From Nodosilinea sp. PGN35 (lineage in GTDB: Bacteria > Cyanobacteriota > Cyanobacteriia > Phormidesmidales > Phormidesmidaceae), in contig NZ_JAQKQJ010000015.1 of assembly GCF_029109325.1 (NCBI RefSeq), positions 170,890 to 234,889 of the forward strand: 64,000 bases of DNA. Direction: 5' to 3'. Of the stretch, positions 25,807 through 33,640 are shown one piece after another. Positions within the stretch are counted from its first letter, which is position 1. Every line of letters begins with the position of its first letter. The notes under the pieces are model-generated. The model saw only the letters and a list, made by a program, of their open reading frames with translations, ran no database searches and was not told where the DNA came from. The position numbers and the translations under genes are program-made.

Positions 25807-27816
25807 TTAAAAGCGCGGGCCAAAGTTAAAGCCGTAGCCAATGCTTAACACTGCGACGGAACCCGCCCGCGTATTGTTGCCGACATCACCGTAGAGCAGG
25901 TTGAGGGTGAGGGGTAGGGTGGACACTGGCACAATGGAGGCCCCCACATTCACGCCGACGCCGCTCCAGGCCGTATTGATAGAAAATTGCGGATGCACCT
26001 GGAGACCCACCCCAGCTATCACCCCCACATCGCTGCCCTCGCCGCTAAAGGAGCCGCCCCCCAGCCCCACCGACGCGGTGATGGGCAGCCGGTTGTCGGG
26101 GTGGTCGGGCTGAAGCAGGTGGGCCGCCGTAACCACGCCGTAGAGGCTGGACGGGCTGCCACCGGCCTCGGGGCCGTAGGAGGCGAAGTTGTTTAGCCCG
26201 ATGGCCGCCGCCACCTGGGTCTCGTCGCTGCTGTAGACCTGACGGTGCACCTTGGCATCGAACCCGCCGTTTTCGCCAAACCGTCGCACGCTCAGCAGGT
26301 TGTAGGCCAGTTCAACCCCCACCACCCGGCGCGAGTCGCCCAGCCCAAAGCCCATGGATAGACTGCCGTCGGCCTCGGGGCGCAGGCGATCGGCCCCAGC
26401 CAGGGAGGCGCTGAAGAACACGTCCCCCCAGTTGGCCCCAAAGGCTGAGGGAATGCCCGCATTGGGCGAGGGGGGAAAGGTGCGGCGACCTTCGGCTTCC
26501 CTGGTGAGGGGGGCAACGCGCAGCTCGTCGCGTAGCTGGTTGGCCTCGGGGGTTTGAGCCACAGTGGCGGCAGGTAGCGCAGCGTCAGCGGCGGCGGCGG
26601 CCAGCTCGACCGGTGGCGCTGCCTGGACGACTCGCCCGGTCGATAGGGTGGGCTGGGGGACGGGCAGGGCTAGGGCGACGGTGGCGGTGGCGCGGGCAGG
26701 AGTACGGCCAGGCAACGACGGTAGCTGAGGCCCGCGCCCAGCCGCCTGGGAGTTACTGGGGGGGGCGGTGGCCAGCCCGGCAGAAGCCGGGCTGGCCACC
26801 GCGATTTTCTCGGTCTGAGGGCTAGAACCCCTGGCGACGGAGCGGCCCAACCCCGACCGCGCGGGTAGCGGCGGCAGCTGGGGCCCGCGGGCCAGGGTTT
26901 CGGGTTGAGACGGGCGGCTGAGCGAGGACTCCAGGCCGTAGGCCGTCCGCAGGTCGCGCAGCAGGGCCTGAACCGTCGTAGCCCGCGATCGCAGGGTAGC
27001 CACGTCTGGAGGCGTCTGACGGGGCGCGGCACTGGGGCGAGTTACCCCGGCAACCGCTGGGCGGTTCACAGCCGGACTGGGGGCGGCAACCAGGGCTGAG
27101 CCAGGGGAGGGGTCGGCGAGGGCCGGTGCGGCAGAAATCGGGGCGGGGCGCTGAAGCACCTGGACGGACGGACGAGGCTCGCCCCTGGCGTCAGTCAAGG
27201 GTTCAGCTGGAATAGTTTCAGCTGGAGTAACGGTCGGCGGGGCTAGCGCGGGGCTCTCCGGCCCAGAGGCACTGGCTGGGGCGACAGGGGAGGGCGCGGG
27301 GCTGGCGATCGCCCCCGCAGCATCGGGTGCTGGAGCGAGGGCGGCCGCCGCCGGGGCGGGGGCAGCCGGGGCAGCATCGAGCCGCTCAGGGGGAGCCATC
27401 GCCGCCTTAGAACCCCCTGGGCTAGGGGCGGGCTCAGGGGGTTCTAAGACAGAGGTTTCTGAGACAGGGGTTTCTAGAACCGGGGTTTCTAGAACCGGAA
27501 AATTGGCCGCTGGCGGCTCCGGCGGTGCCGCCGCCGCTGGCAGGGGCGCTGCCGCTGCGGCCACCGAGGCGGCATCCCCCTCTGGCGTCCAGGCGGGCTG
27601 CGGGGTACCCAGATCGTCCACCTGGGGCTCGGCAATCTGGGCCGTGGGCGCAGGCACCACTACCGGGTGAGGATCTTCGGCCAAAGCGGCCCCCAGAGCC
27701 GGGTCAGGGGCGATCGCCACCCCCTCGGGGGCGGCCTCGGCAGCTCGGGGCAGCAGCCCTAGCCCCGCCAATCCCATTAGCCCGCCGGTAATCAGTGGTC
27801 TTGATTTACGCTTCAT
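25807..27816 (-). CDS. Exported Pro/Ala-rich protein with C-terminal beta-barrel-like domain
   Basis: A 669-residue protein with GAGGAG upstream of its ATG. Residues 1-28 are a signal peptide (ITGGLMGLAGLGLLPRAAEA). Residues 30-450 are a low-complexity Pro/Ala region, including a run of VLETP-type repeats encoded by 15-bp units at about 27445-27495. Residues 455-669 look like an outer-membrane barrel: alternating strands, many Gly and aromatic residues, and a final Phe (NFGPRF), the usual signal for barrel assembly. It lies between the Wzc gene and another secreted protein. It may anchor or guide the polysaccharide at the outer membrane; no family is recognised. Confidence 0.6.
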   Translation of the reverse strand: MKRKSRPLITGGLMGLAGLGLLPRAAEAAPEGVAIAPDPALGAALAEDPHPVVVPAPTAQIAEPQVDDLGTPQPAWTPEGDAASVAAAAAPLPAAAAPPEPPAANFPVLETPVLETPVSETSVLEPPEPAPSPGGSKAAMAPPERLDAAPAAPAPAAAALAPAPDAAGAIASPAPSPVAPASASGPESPALAPPTVTPAETIPAEPLTDARGEPRPSVQVLQRPAPISAAPALADPSPGSALVAAPSPAVNRPAVAGVTRPSAAPRQTPPDVATLRSRATTVQALLRDLRTAYGLESSLSRPSQPETLARGPQLPPLPARSGLGRSVARGSSPQTEKIAVASPASAGLATAPPSNSQAAGRGPQLPSLPGRTPARATATVALALPVPQPTLSTGRVVQAAPPVELAAAAADAALPAATVAQTPEANQLRDELRVAPLTREAEGRRTFPPSPNAGIPSAFGANWGDVFFSASLAGADRLRPEADGSLSMGFGLGDSRRVVGVELAYNLLSVRRFGENGGFDAKVHRQVYSSDETQVAAAIGLNNFASYGPEAGGSPSSLYGVVTAAHLLQPDHPDNRLPITASVGLGGGSFSGEGSDVGVIAGVGLQVHPQFSINTAWSGVGVNVGASIVPVSTLPLTLNLLYGDVGNNTRAGSVAVLSIGYGFNFGPRF
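26765..26802. repeat. 17-bp hairpin inside coding sequence
   Basis: Positions 26765-26781 and 26786-26802 are perfect inverted copies with an AGAA loop. It lies in the low-complexity part of the exported protein gene, where it encodes Ala/Ser/Pro-rich residues. Confidence 0.85.
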
Positions 27817-27873
27817 TGCCAGTTGCTCCTCACATCCTGTTGCTGTAGCCCTACTCGCCCATCGGCGGCCCCG

Positions 27874-30156
27874 TCATCTACGCCCAGCGGCCACCCCAGG
27901 GCGACCGTAGTAGCCGTAGTAATAGTCGTAGCCACTCTGGCGATTTTGGGGCACACCATTGACCACCAGACCCAGCAGCGGGGCCTGGGCCGTATTGCCC
28001 AGATCGGCCAGCACCCGCTGAATTGCCGATCGCTCAGACCGATGGAGCCGCACCACCAGCAGTAGACCGTCGGCGTGGGCGGCTGTGAGCTTGGCGTCTA
28101 CCATCCCTCCCGCCAAAGGTGGGGTATCAAAAATAATCAGGTCGAAGTGGCGACGGTACTGCTCGGTAATCTGCTGCATTTTGCGCGACGACAGCAGCCG
28201 CCCAGGGGCCGGGGGCCGCGCCCCCGCCGTCAGCAGGTGCAAATTGGGATTGCCCGGCATCACCTGCACCAGATCGGTCGGGTCGTCGATGGGTTGGGTG
28301 ATCAAGTCGCTGAGGCCCTGGTGGTTGGGCTGGCTAAAAATCAGATGCTGACTGGGCTTGCGCAGATCGCCATCGATCAACAGCACTCGACGGCCCATGT
28401 TGGCGGCGGCGATCGCCAGGTGAGCGCACATAGTTGATTTCCCCTCGCCCGGCTCTGAGGAGGTCAGCGCCACCACCTGGATGGGGGTGTCGGAGCTGAG
28501 CATGCGCAGGTTGGCCTCCAGCGAGTAAAACGCCTCGGCAAAGCTAAAGGAGGTGTACAGCTTGTCGGGGCTTTGATCTTGAGTCAGCACATCGGCCATA
28601 GTGGCCGACAGATTGGGCACCATCAGCAGCGGCTGCCGCTGCAGCGCCGGAGCCGCAGGCACGGCGGCCAGATTGGGCAACTGAGTGGTTTTTACCAGCT
28701 CGTCGGTGTTGTGGAAAGCCTGGTCAATGCGATCGCGCAGCAGCGCTGCCACCCCTCCCAGCAGCAGGCCCACCGCAGCGCTGAGCAGCAGCTTGCGGCG
28801 CAGATTGGTAATCTTAGTAATGCTGGACTCATTGAGGGGAGAAATCAGCTCCCAGGGCGAGGTCTGGCGCGCCATTTGAAACCGCAGGTCTTGACGGCTC
28901 GCCAACAGCTGATCGAGACTGTTTTCCGCCACCGTCAGCTCGCGGCTGATCTGCTGAAACGACCGGGAGAGATCCGCCAGCCGCTGAATCTCGGCCCGCA
29001 GCTGCTGCACAGCCTGGCCAATCGCCTGATCCTGGGTTTGCAGCACCTGCCTCTGGTTGGCCGTATCCACGAGCTGCTGCATCAAATTTCGACTCACCGA
29101 CCCCTGGTAGCCCAGGCTGTCAGCCTCTACCGCAGCCCCCACCAGGCGCTGGGCCTCGGCCTCAAGCAGGGGCAGCAGCTGCTGGCGCTGATCGCTCAGA
29201 GCCTCAATCATCGGAGTGTCGGCCTGAAACCGTGCTGACTCAGCGGCAATCCTCTGCTCAATCTCGCGCAAATCCCCCAGCAGCGCCTGGTAGGTAGGAG
29301 ACTCATTGAGGTTGGCCACCCGAATGGCGGTATTGGGTTCAAAACCCACCTGCTGTCGCAGACTGTCGTAGAGGGGATCTAGGGCTGTAATCTGCACCCG
29401 CAGCTGTTCCTGGTCGGCCAGCATCTGGTTGAGCCGCTGGGTAACGCTTTCGCTCGTCGCGTTGACGTTGACCAGGTCGTAGCGCTTTTGAAACTCGCTG
29501 AGATCATCCTCAATGGCCGCAACCTCTTGCCATTTTTCCTGAAGCTGTTCGTCTAAAAACGTCAGCCCCCGGCGCATGTCCCCCTGGCGATCCTGCACGC
29601 TGTAGTTGATAAACCCTTCGACCAGCTCGGTGAGCACAAAGGCCACCACCGCCGGGTCGGCGTCACTGTAGCCGATGCGCAGTACCTTAGATTCGCCCTC
29701 CTGACTGATGGTCAGGCCGCCGAGCAGAGCGCCGTAGGTAATATTGGGGTAGCGCTGCTGAATATTGGCCAGAATGGGATTGATCACCGCCGGGCCGCGC
29801 AGCACCCGAATTTGGCTCGTGTAGTCGAGCCTAGAACTGGACGCGCCAGGGACGCCAGTCAAAGTCTCTATGCCTAAATTATTCGCTGCGGTGACGGGTT
29901 CCACCAGCAGGCTGGCACTGCCGCTGTAGGCCGGTGGGCGACTTAAATGCCAGAGGGTCAGCCCCCCAAAGGACAGGGCTGCCACACTCAAAAGCACGCC
30001 CATCCGCCGCTGAAATACCTCTGCGAGCCGCCCCAAGCTCAAGTCATCTCCCTGCTCTATCAGCAATGGCGGAGCCACAACAGGGACAAAACCAGGCTTG
30101 ACAGGGCCATGGCCGTTACCGTTGGTCTGCTGAGAATTGGGAGAGGGAAAAGGCAT
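27874..30156 (-). CDS. wzc: Polysaccharide co-polymerase / BY-kinase (Wzc type)
   Basis: A 760-residue fusion of a Wzz chain-length domain and a bacterial tyrosine kinase. Membrane spans lie near residues 52-70 (VLLSVAALSFGGLTLWHL) and 460-480; a long periplasmic coiled-coil region lies between them. The kinase has Walker A SSEPGEGKSTMCAH near 567, Walker A' LLIDGDLRKP near 594 and Walker B IIFDTPPLAGG near 675. The C-terminus has a tyrosine cluster (YDYYYGYYGR), the expected autophosphorylation site. It controls polymer length and export together with the Wza protein encoded upstream. Confidence 0.93.
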   Translation of the reverse strand: MPFPSPNSQQTNGNGHGPVKPGFVPVVAPPLLIEQGDDLSLGRLAEVFQRRMGVLLSVAALSFGGLTLWHLSRPPAYSGSASLLVEPVTAANNLGIETLTGVPGASSSRLDYTSQIRVLRGPAVINPILANIQQRYPNITYGALLGGLTISQEGESKVLRIGYSDADPAVVAFVLTELVEGFINYSVQDRQGDMRRGLTFLDEQLQEKWQEVAAIEDDLSEFQKRYDLVNVNATSESVTQRLNQMLADQEQLRVQITALDPLYDSLRQQVGFEPNTAIRVANLNESPTYQALLGDLREIEQRIAAESARFQADTPMIEALSDQRQQLLPLLEAEAQRLVGAAVEADSLGYQGSVSRNLMQQLVDTANQRQVLQTQDQAIGQAVQQLRAEIQRLADLSRSFQQISRELTVAENSLDQLLASRQDLRFQMARQTSPWELISPLNESSITKITNLRRKLLLSAAVGLLLGGVAALLRDRIDQAFHNTDELVKTTQLPNLAAVPAAPALQRQPLLMVPNLSATMADVLTQDQSPDKLYTSFSFAEAFYSLEANLRMLSSDTPIQVVALTSSEPGEGKSTMCAHLAIAAANMGRRVLLIDGDLRKPSQHLIFSQPNHQGLSDLITQPIDDPTDLVQVMPGNPNLHLLTAGARPPAPGRLLSSRKMQQITEQYRRHFDLIIFDTPPLAGGMVDAKLTAAHADGLLLVVRLHRSERSAIQRVLADLGNTAQAPLLGLVVNGVPQNRQSGYDYYYGYYGRPGVAAGRR

Positions 30157-30165
30157 AGGGAGATT

Positions 30166-30182
30166 TTGGGAAATATTCCCAA
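30166..30182. promoter_or_regulatory. 7-bp palindrome next to wzc start
   Basis: TTGGGAA and TTCCCAA (30166-30172/30176-30182) face each other across three bases, 9 bases upstream of the wzc ATG. It could be an operator or a hairpin that limits translation; there is no clear Shine-Dalgarno sequence here. Confidence 0.25.
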
Positions 30183-30306
30183 GAGTTCGTTAACTTATAG
30201 CTCATAACTCAGAAATCGACCTAGATACAGACCAGATTGACCCAGATCTGGATCTTTGAGGTGCTCGATCGCGGGATATTATCTCAGCCAGAGCCGAGGC
30301 CCAAGG

Positions 30307-31464
30307 CTAAAACCCAAGCAGCCTCAAAACCGTGGTTAAAGACGTAAACGGGCGCAGAAAGAGTCCCAGGGTGTCCCCCGCTGCCGCCGCGACGTTGCGA
30401 TCAACAATCACCACATCGTTGGGGCGCAAAATTGGATTGGTGGCGTCATTGGCAGCGGCGGCCAGATCGACATCCACCGTGCGTTGGTCAACGCTGCCGT
30501 CGGGGTTCAGCCGCACTAGCTGAACCCTGGAGTTCTGGGCCCGGCTACGCTCAAACCCGCCAGCGGCCAAAATTGCCTGGTTTAGGGTGGCGTTGGCGGG
30601 TAGGGTGACGCCACCGGGGCTGGCGACTTCCCCTACGACCTGCACCGGCATGTCCTCTGGAGAAAAGTTGGCGCTAGAAATTGCCACCGACTCCTCGGGC
30701 AAGATCGCGACGGCCTTGGGAATCACAATGGTGTCGCCGTCCCGCAGCCGCACATCCTGGCTGATGTCGCCAGTGCGAATCAAATCCCACAGACTGGTGG
30801 TGAGAATGGCATCCCCCTGGCGCTGGGGTCGCCGCACCTGAATGTCTTTGATGTTGGCCTGCTGGGTAATACCCCCCGCCGCCTGAATCAGCTGAGTCAG
30901 GGTGGGCCACTGGCGACCGCCTCCCCCGCTGCTGCCGCTGCTCTCGGTCTCAAGCTCAATGGTGTAGGTGCCGGGCCGGTTGACTTCGCCCGCCACCACC
31001 ACCCGCACCGGACGGGCCGACAGCAGGGTGACGGTAAGCTGGGGCGGGCGGGTGAGCAGCCGAGCATAGCTGGCGGTCAGGGCGGCCTGGGTTTCAGCCA
31101 GGGTCAGCCCCTGGACAGCTACGGTACCGGCCATGGGCAGGGTGAGCGTGCCGTCCACCAGCACCTCGTGGGTGCCGTTTTCGGGGCCGCTGAATTCTGG
31201 AATGTTGAAAATATCGATGCGGATGCGATCGCCCGGCCCCAGCACGTAGGCCTCAGGAAAGCTCGCCCCAGCGGTGCCCAGGCCAGGGGTCTCTGGCCCT
31301 AGCCAGCCTGACCCAGGGCCAGGCTGGCTGGGTGGGACGGTCTCGGCGGGCTCTGCCGGGCTGTTCAGGGGCAGGGGTTCAGCCTGGGCCATACCAGGTA
31401 AACCACCGAGGGCAGCGACCAGCAGCCCCCCCACTGCCCAGTCCATCGGTCGAACGCGGGCCAT
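30307..31464 (-). CDS. wza: Polysaccharide export protein (Wza type, SLBB domains)
   Basis: A 385-residue exported protein with a strong GAGGAGG site before its ATG. Residues 1-28 are a signal peptide ending AQA; no lipobox Cys is seen, unlike E. coli Wza. Residues 70-160 are the Poly_export domain (YVLGPGDRIRIDIFNIPEF), followed by two SLBB domains (VRVVVAGEVNRPGTYTIE near 150; PVQVVGEVASPGGVTLP near 270). It should form or feed the outer-membrane export channel. It lies 150 bp upstream of wzc on the same strand. Confidence 0.93.
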   Translation of the reverse strand: MARVRPMDWAVGGLLVAALGGLPGMAQAEPLPLNSPAEPAETVPPSQPGPGSGWLGPETPGLGTAGASFPEAYVLGPGDRIRIDIFNIPEFSGPENGTHEVLVDGTLTLPMAGTVAVQGLTLAETQAALTASYARLLTRPPQLTVTLLSARPVRVVVAGEVNRPGTYTIELETESSGSSGGGGRQWPTLTQLIQAAGGITQQANIKDIQVRRPQRQGDAILTTSLWDLIRTGDISQDVRLRDGDTIVIPKAVAILPEESVAISSANFSPEDMPVQVVGEVASPGGVTLPANATLNQAILAAGGFERSRAQNSRVQLVRLNPDGSVDQRTVDVDLAAAANDATNPILRPNDVVIVDRNVAAAAGDTLGLFLRPFTSLTTVLRLLGF

Positions 31465-31481
31465 AGCTGACCTCCTCAGGC

Positions 31482-31510
31482 TGTCCGGACAATCGTTTCA
31501 AATCGTTTCA
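31482..31510. promoter_or_regulatory. Palindrome plus tandem 10-bp repeats upstream of wza
   Basis: A TGTCCGGACA palindrome (31482-31491) abuts two perfect head-to-tail copies of AATCGTTTCA (31491-31510), 18-46 bases before the wza start. A 10-bp period places the repeats on one face of the helix. This is a good candidate operator, unproved. Confidence 0.4.
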
Positions 31511-31629
31511 AAATGTTACGGGTGCACCACAGTAGATCATGATGGGCGATCGGGTTAGGTTTGGCCTCCGTAGTTTGCAAAGGTTTACCTGAACCAGAGC
31601 GATACTGGCCAGGCCGGGCGGCTCCGCCG

Positions 31630-32400
31630 CTAGGGAGTCTGTGGGCGGCAGTTGGTCTGCATCTCCCGCTGCACCTGCTCGGCGAGCCAGGTGGTAAACA
31701 GCTCATCGATCAGGCGCTGGCGGGTGGGGGCATCGAGACGAGCCGGCAAAAATTTCTCCAGGCGCACAACCACAAACCACTCCCCCACCCGCGTTGGGGG
31801 CCAGAGCTGCCCCGGCTGGCTGATGGCAAGCAGGCGGGCCAGGGAGGGGTGCGGTACCGATAGCTCCACCGGGCCAATCAGACCGCCGGTTTGGGCCTCC
31901 TGCCCCTCAGAGTACTGGCGGGCCAGGTCGGCCAGGGGCTGGCCGTCGTCCTGCACGCGAAAATAAAGCTCCTGGGCCAGACCCGCATCCTGGGTGCGAA
32001 TCAGGGAGTACAGCACCCGATCGAGACGGCTCTTGCGCTGCAAAAAATAGGACTCGACCTGGTGCCCCCAGGTGTCGAGTTTGTACTGCTGAAGCTTGAG
32101 AAACCGCTCGGCCAATCGGGTGAGGTCGGCCTCAGCCAGCCCTCGCTGGGCTAAAAATGCCTGCTGCTGCTCGGGGGTAGTGACCTGGTTGGCCTGGAGA
32201 AACTGCTCTAGAGCCTGGGCAGTTTGCTCTGGGGTCAGGGTGACAGGGGCGATCGCCTGATCGATCACCAGTTCTTTGATGAGCGCGGGCAGCATGCCGT
32301 AGCCCTGCAGCAGGGGCACCACTTCGGCAGAGGTCAAAACTTGATTGCCAATGTGCAGCACCGGGTCGAAATCTTGAGTAGAGGGAGTACTCACAGCCAA
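31630..32400 (-). CDS. Parvulin-like peptidylprolyl isomerase
   Basis: A 256-residue protein. Residues 15-130 are a SurA-N-like helical segment, and residues 140-240 a PpiC-type rotamase region (ELYFRVQDDGQPLADLARQY, then GGLIGPVELSVPHPSLARLL). The active-site residues are not all obvious, so catalytic activity is uncertain. Such proteins sit near secretion and polysaccharide export genes in cyanobacteria. No signal peptide is visible at this start, so it may act in the cytoplasm. It lies 165 bp upstream of wza on the same strand and diverges from the oxygenase gene. Confidence 0.75.
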   Translation of the reverse strand: MAVSTPSTQDFDPVLHIGNQVLTSAEVVPLLQGYGMLPALIKELVIDQAIAPVTLTPEQTAQALEQFLQANQVTTPEQQQAFLAQRGLAEADLTRLAERFLKLQQYKLDTWGHQVESYFLQRKSRLDRVLYSLIRTQDAGLAQELYFRVQDDGQPLADLARQYSEGQEAQTGGLIGPVELSVPHPSLARLLAISQPGQLWPPTRVGEWFVVVRLEKFLPARLDAPTRQRLIDELFTTWLAEQVQREMQTNCRPQTP

Positions 32401-32592
32401 AAAACGTTGCGTTAGACCACTTATTAGACCAACCTTATCGCATTACGCCAGGGCATTTTCGGGAGATTGCGCTGAGGGGGTACATCTCCATCGCTGGCCC
32501 CTTGGCTGCGGGCGATTGCCCCGGCTGAGGTAGAGGGTTGACCAGGCTGCTACAATCCAGCCAACCTGTTTTCTCGTCCCCAAGGACACACC

Positions 32593-33528
32593 ATGACCCG
32601 GCCTGCCATTCCCGTAGTGTCTTACCAAGATTTAGTTGGCCCTCGGGCAGAGCGGCAGCGGGCGATCGCCACCCTCGGCCAGGCCCTTGAAGAGACAGGA
32701 TTTTTCATTCTTGAACCCCACCCGGTCTCGCCGGAGGTCGTGCGGCGGGCCTACCAGGTGGCGACGGAGTTTTTTGCTCTCCCCAACGCGGCCAAAACCC
32801 AGTACGCTCTTCCCGAGCACCAGGGCAAGGGAGGCTTTTCGAGCTTTGGCAGCGAGCGGGCCAAGGGGCACAGCATGCCCGACCTAAAGGAGTTCTGGCA
32901 CGTCAACCACCACAGCCTCGCCGACGACTCCGGTGCCCCCTGGCCCCAGGAAGTCCCCTCCTTTCGCCCGGTGATGACTCGCCTTTACCAGCAGCTCATG
33001 GCCTGCGCAGAGGTGCTGCTGGCGGCCTGTAGCGACTATTTAGCTCAGCCCAGCGACTGGCTTGGAGCCATGGCCACGGGGGGCAACACGGTGCTGCGCC
33101 TGGTTCACTACCCGCCCGTGGGCCAGGCCGCGCCGGGCAGTCTGCGGGCGGCCCCCCACGAAGACATCAATCTGATTACGCTGCTCTGCGAAGCCACCGC
33201 CCCAGGGCTCGAAATTTTGACCCAGGCAGGCCAGTGGCTCCCGATTCAAACCACCCCCGGCCAGATTGTGGTCGATACCGGCGACATGCTGCAAAACCTC
33301 ACCAATGGGCTCTTCAAGAGCACTACTCACCGAGTGGTCAATCCCCAGTCCGGCAGTCAGGCCCGACTCTCGATGCCGTTTTTTGTCCATCCTCGCCCTG
33401 AGACCGACCTCACCCCCCTCCACAGCCTGGTCGATCGCACGGGCGGGGTGCCCCAGTTTCCGCCAATCACCGCCGCCGATTACCTGGCCCAGCGGCTGAG
33501 AGAGATTCAGGTGGCGTCGGTGGGGTAG
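32593..33528 (+). CDS. Isopenicillin N synthase-family 2OG-Fe(II) oxygenase
   Basis: A 311-residue protein with AAGGA upstream. It has the N-terminal DIOX_N domain (residues 5-115) and the 2OG-Fe(II) core, with iron ligands His189 and Asp191 (HEDINLITLL) and His246 (THRVVNP), and RLSMPFF supplying the 2-oxoglutarate-binding Arg. Family members oxidise small molecules, including amino acids and hormones in plants; the substrate here is unknown. It stands alone on the plus strand, divergent from the isomerase gene. Confidence 0.9.
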   Translation: MTRPAIPVVSYQDLVGPRAERQRAIATLGQALEETGFFILEPHPVSPEVVRRAYQVATEFFALPNAAKTQYALPEHQGKGGFSSFGSERAKGHSMPDLKEFWHVNHHSLADDSGAPWPQEVPSFRPVMTRLYQQLMACAEVLLAACSDYLAQPSDWLGAMATGGNTVLRLVHYPPVGQAAPGSLRAAPHEDINLITLLCEATAPGLEILTQAGQWLPIQTTPGQIVVDTGDMLQNLTNGLFKSTTHRVVNPQSGSQARLSMPFFVHPRPETDLTPLHSLVDRTGGVPQFPPITAADYLAQRLREIQVASVG

Positions 33529-33640
33529 GGTGTGGGAAGTAAGGGGGTGGGAGAGTAGGGAGTAGATGGGTGGGTGCTTGCTGAATAGCTTACCCCCTTA
33601 CCCCTCACGCCCTTACCCCTCAACCCCCCACTCCATCACA
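33529..33640. repeat. G-rich / C-rich inverted low-complexity spacer
   Basis: The spacer between two convergent genes has GGGTG/GGGAG-type runs at about 33529-33573 and the mirrored CCCCTTACCCCTC-type runs at about 33595-33635, so it can fold on itself. The same kind of sequence recurs inside the NTPase gene at 48435-48495. It may end both transcripts. Confidence 0.6.

Noticed and set aside
26292..27099. Long open frames opposite the Pro/Ala-rich exported protein
   Set aside because: They arise from the G+C-rich repeated composition; the reading frame at 25807-27816 has the signal peptide, ribosome site and C-terminal Phe.
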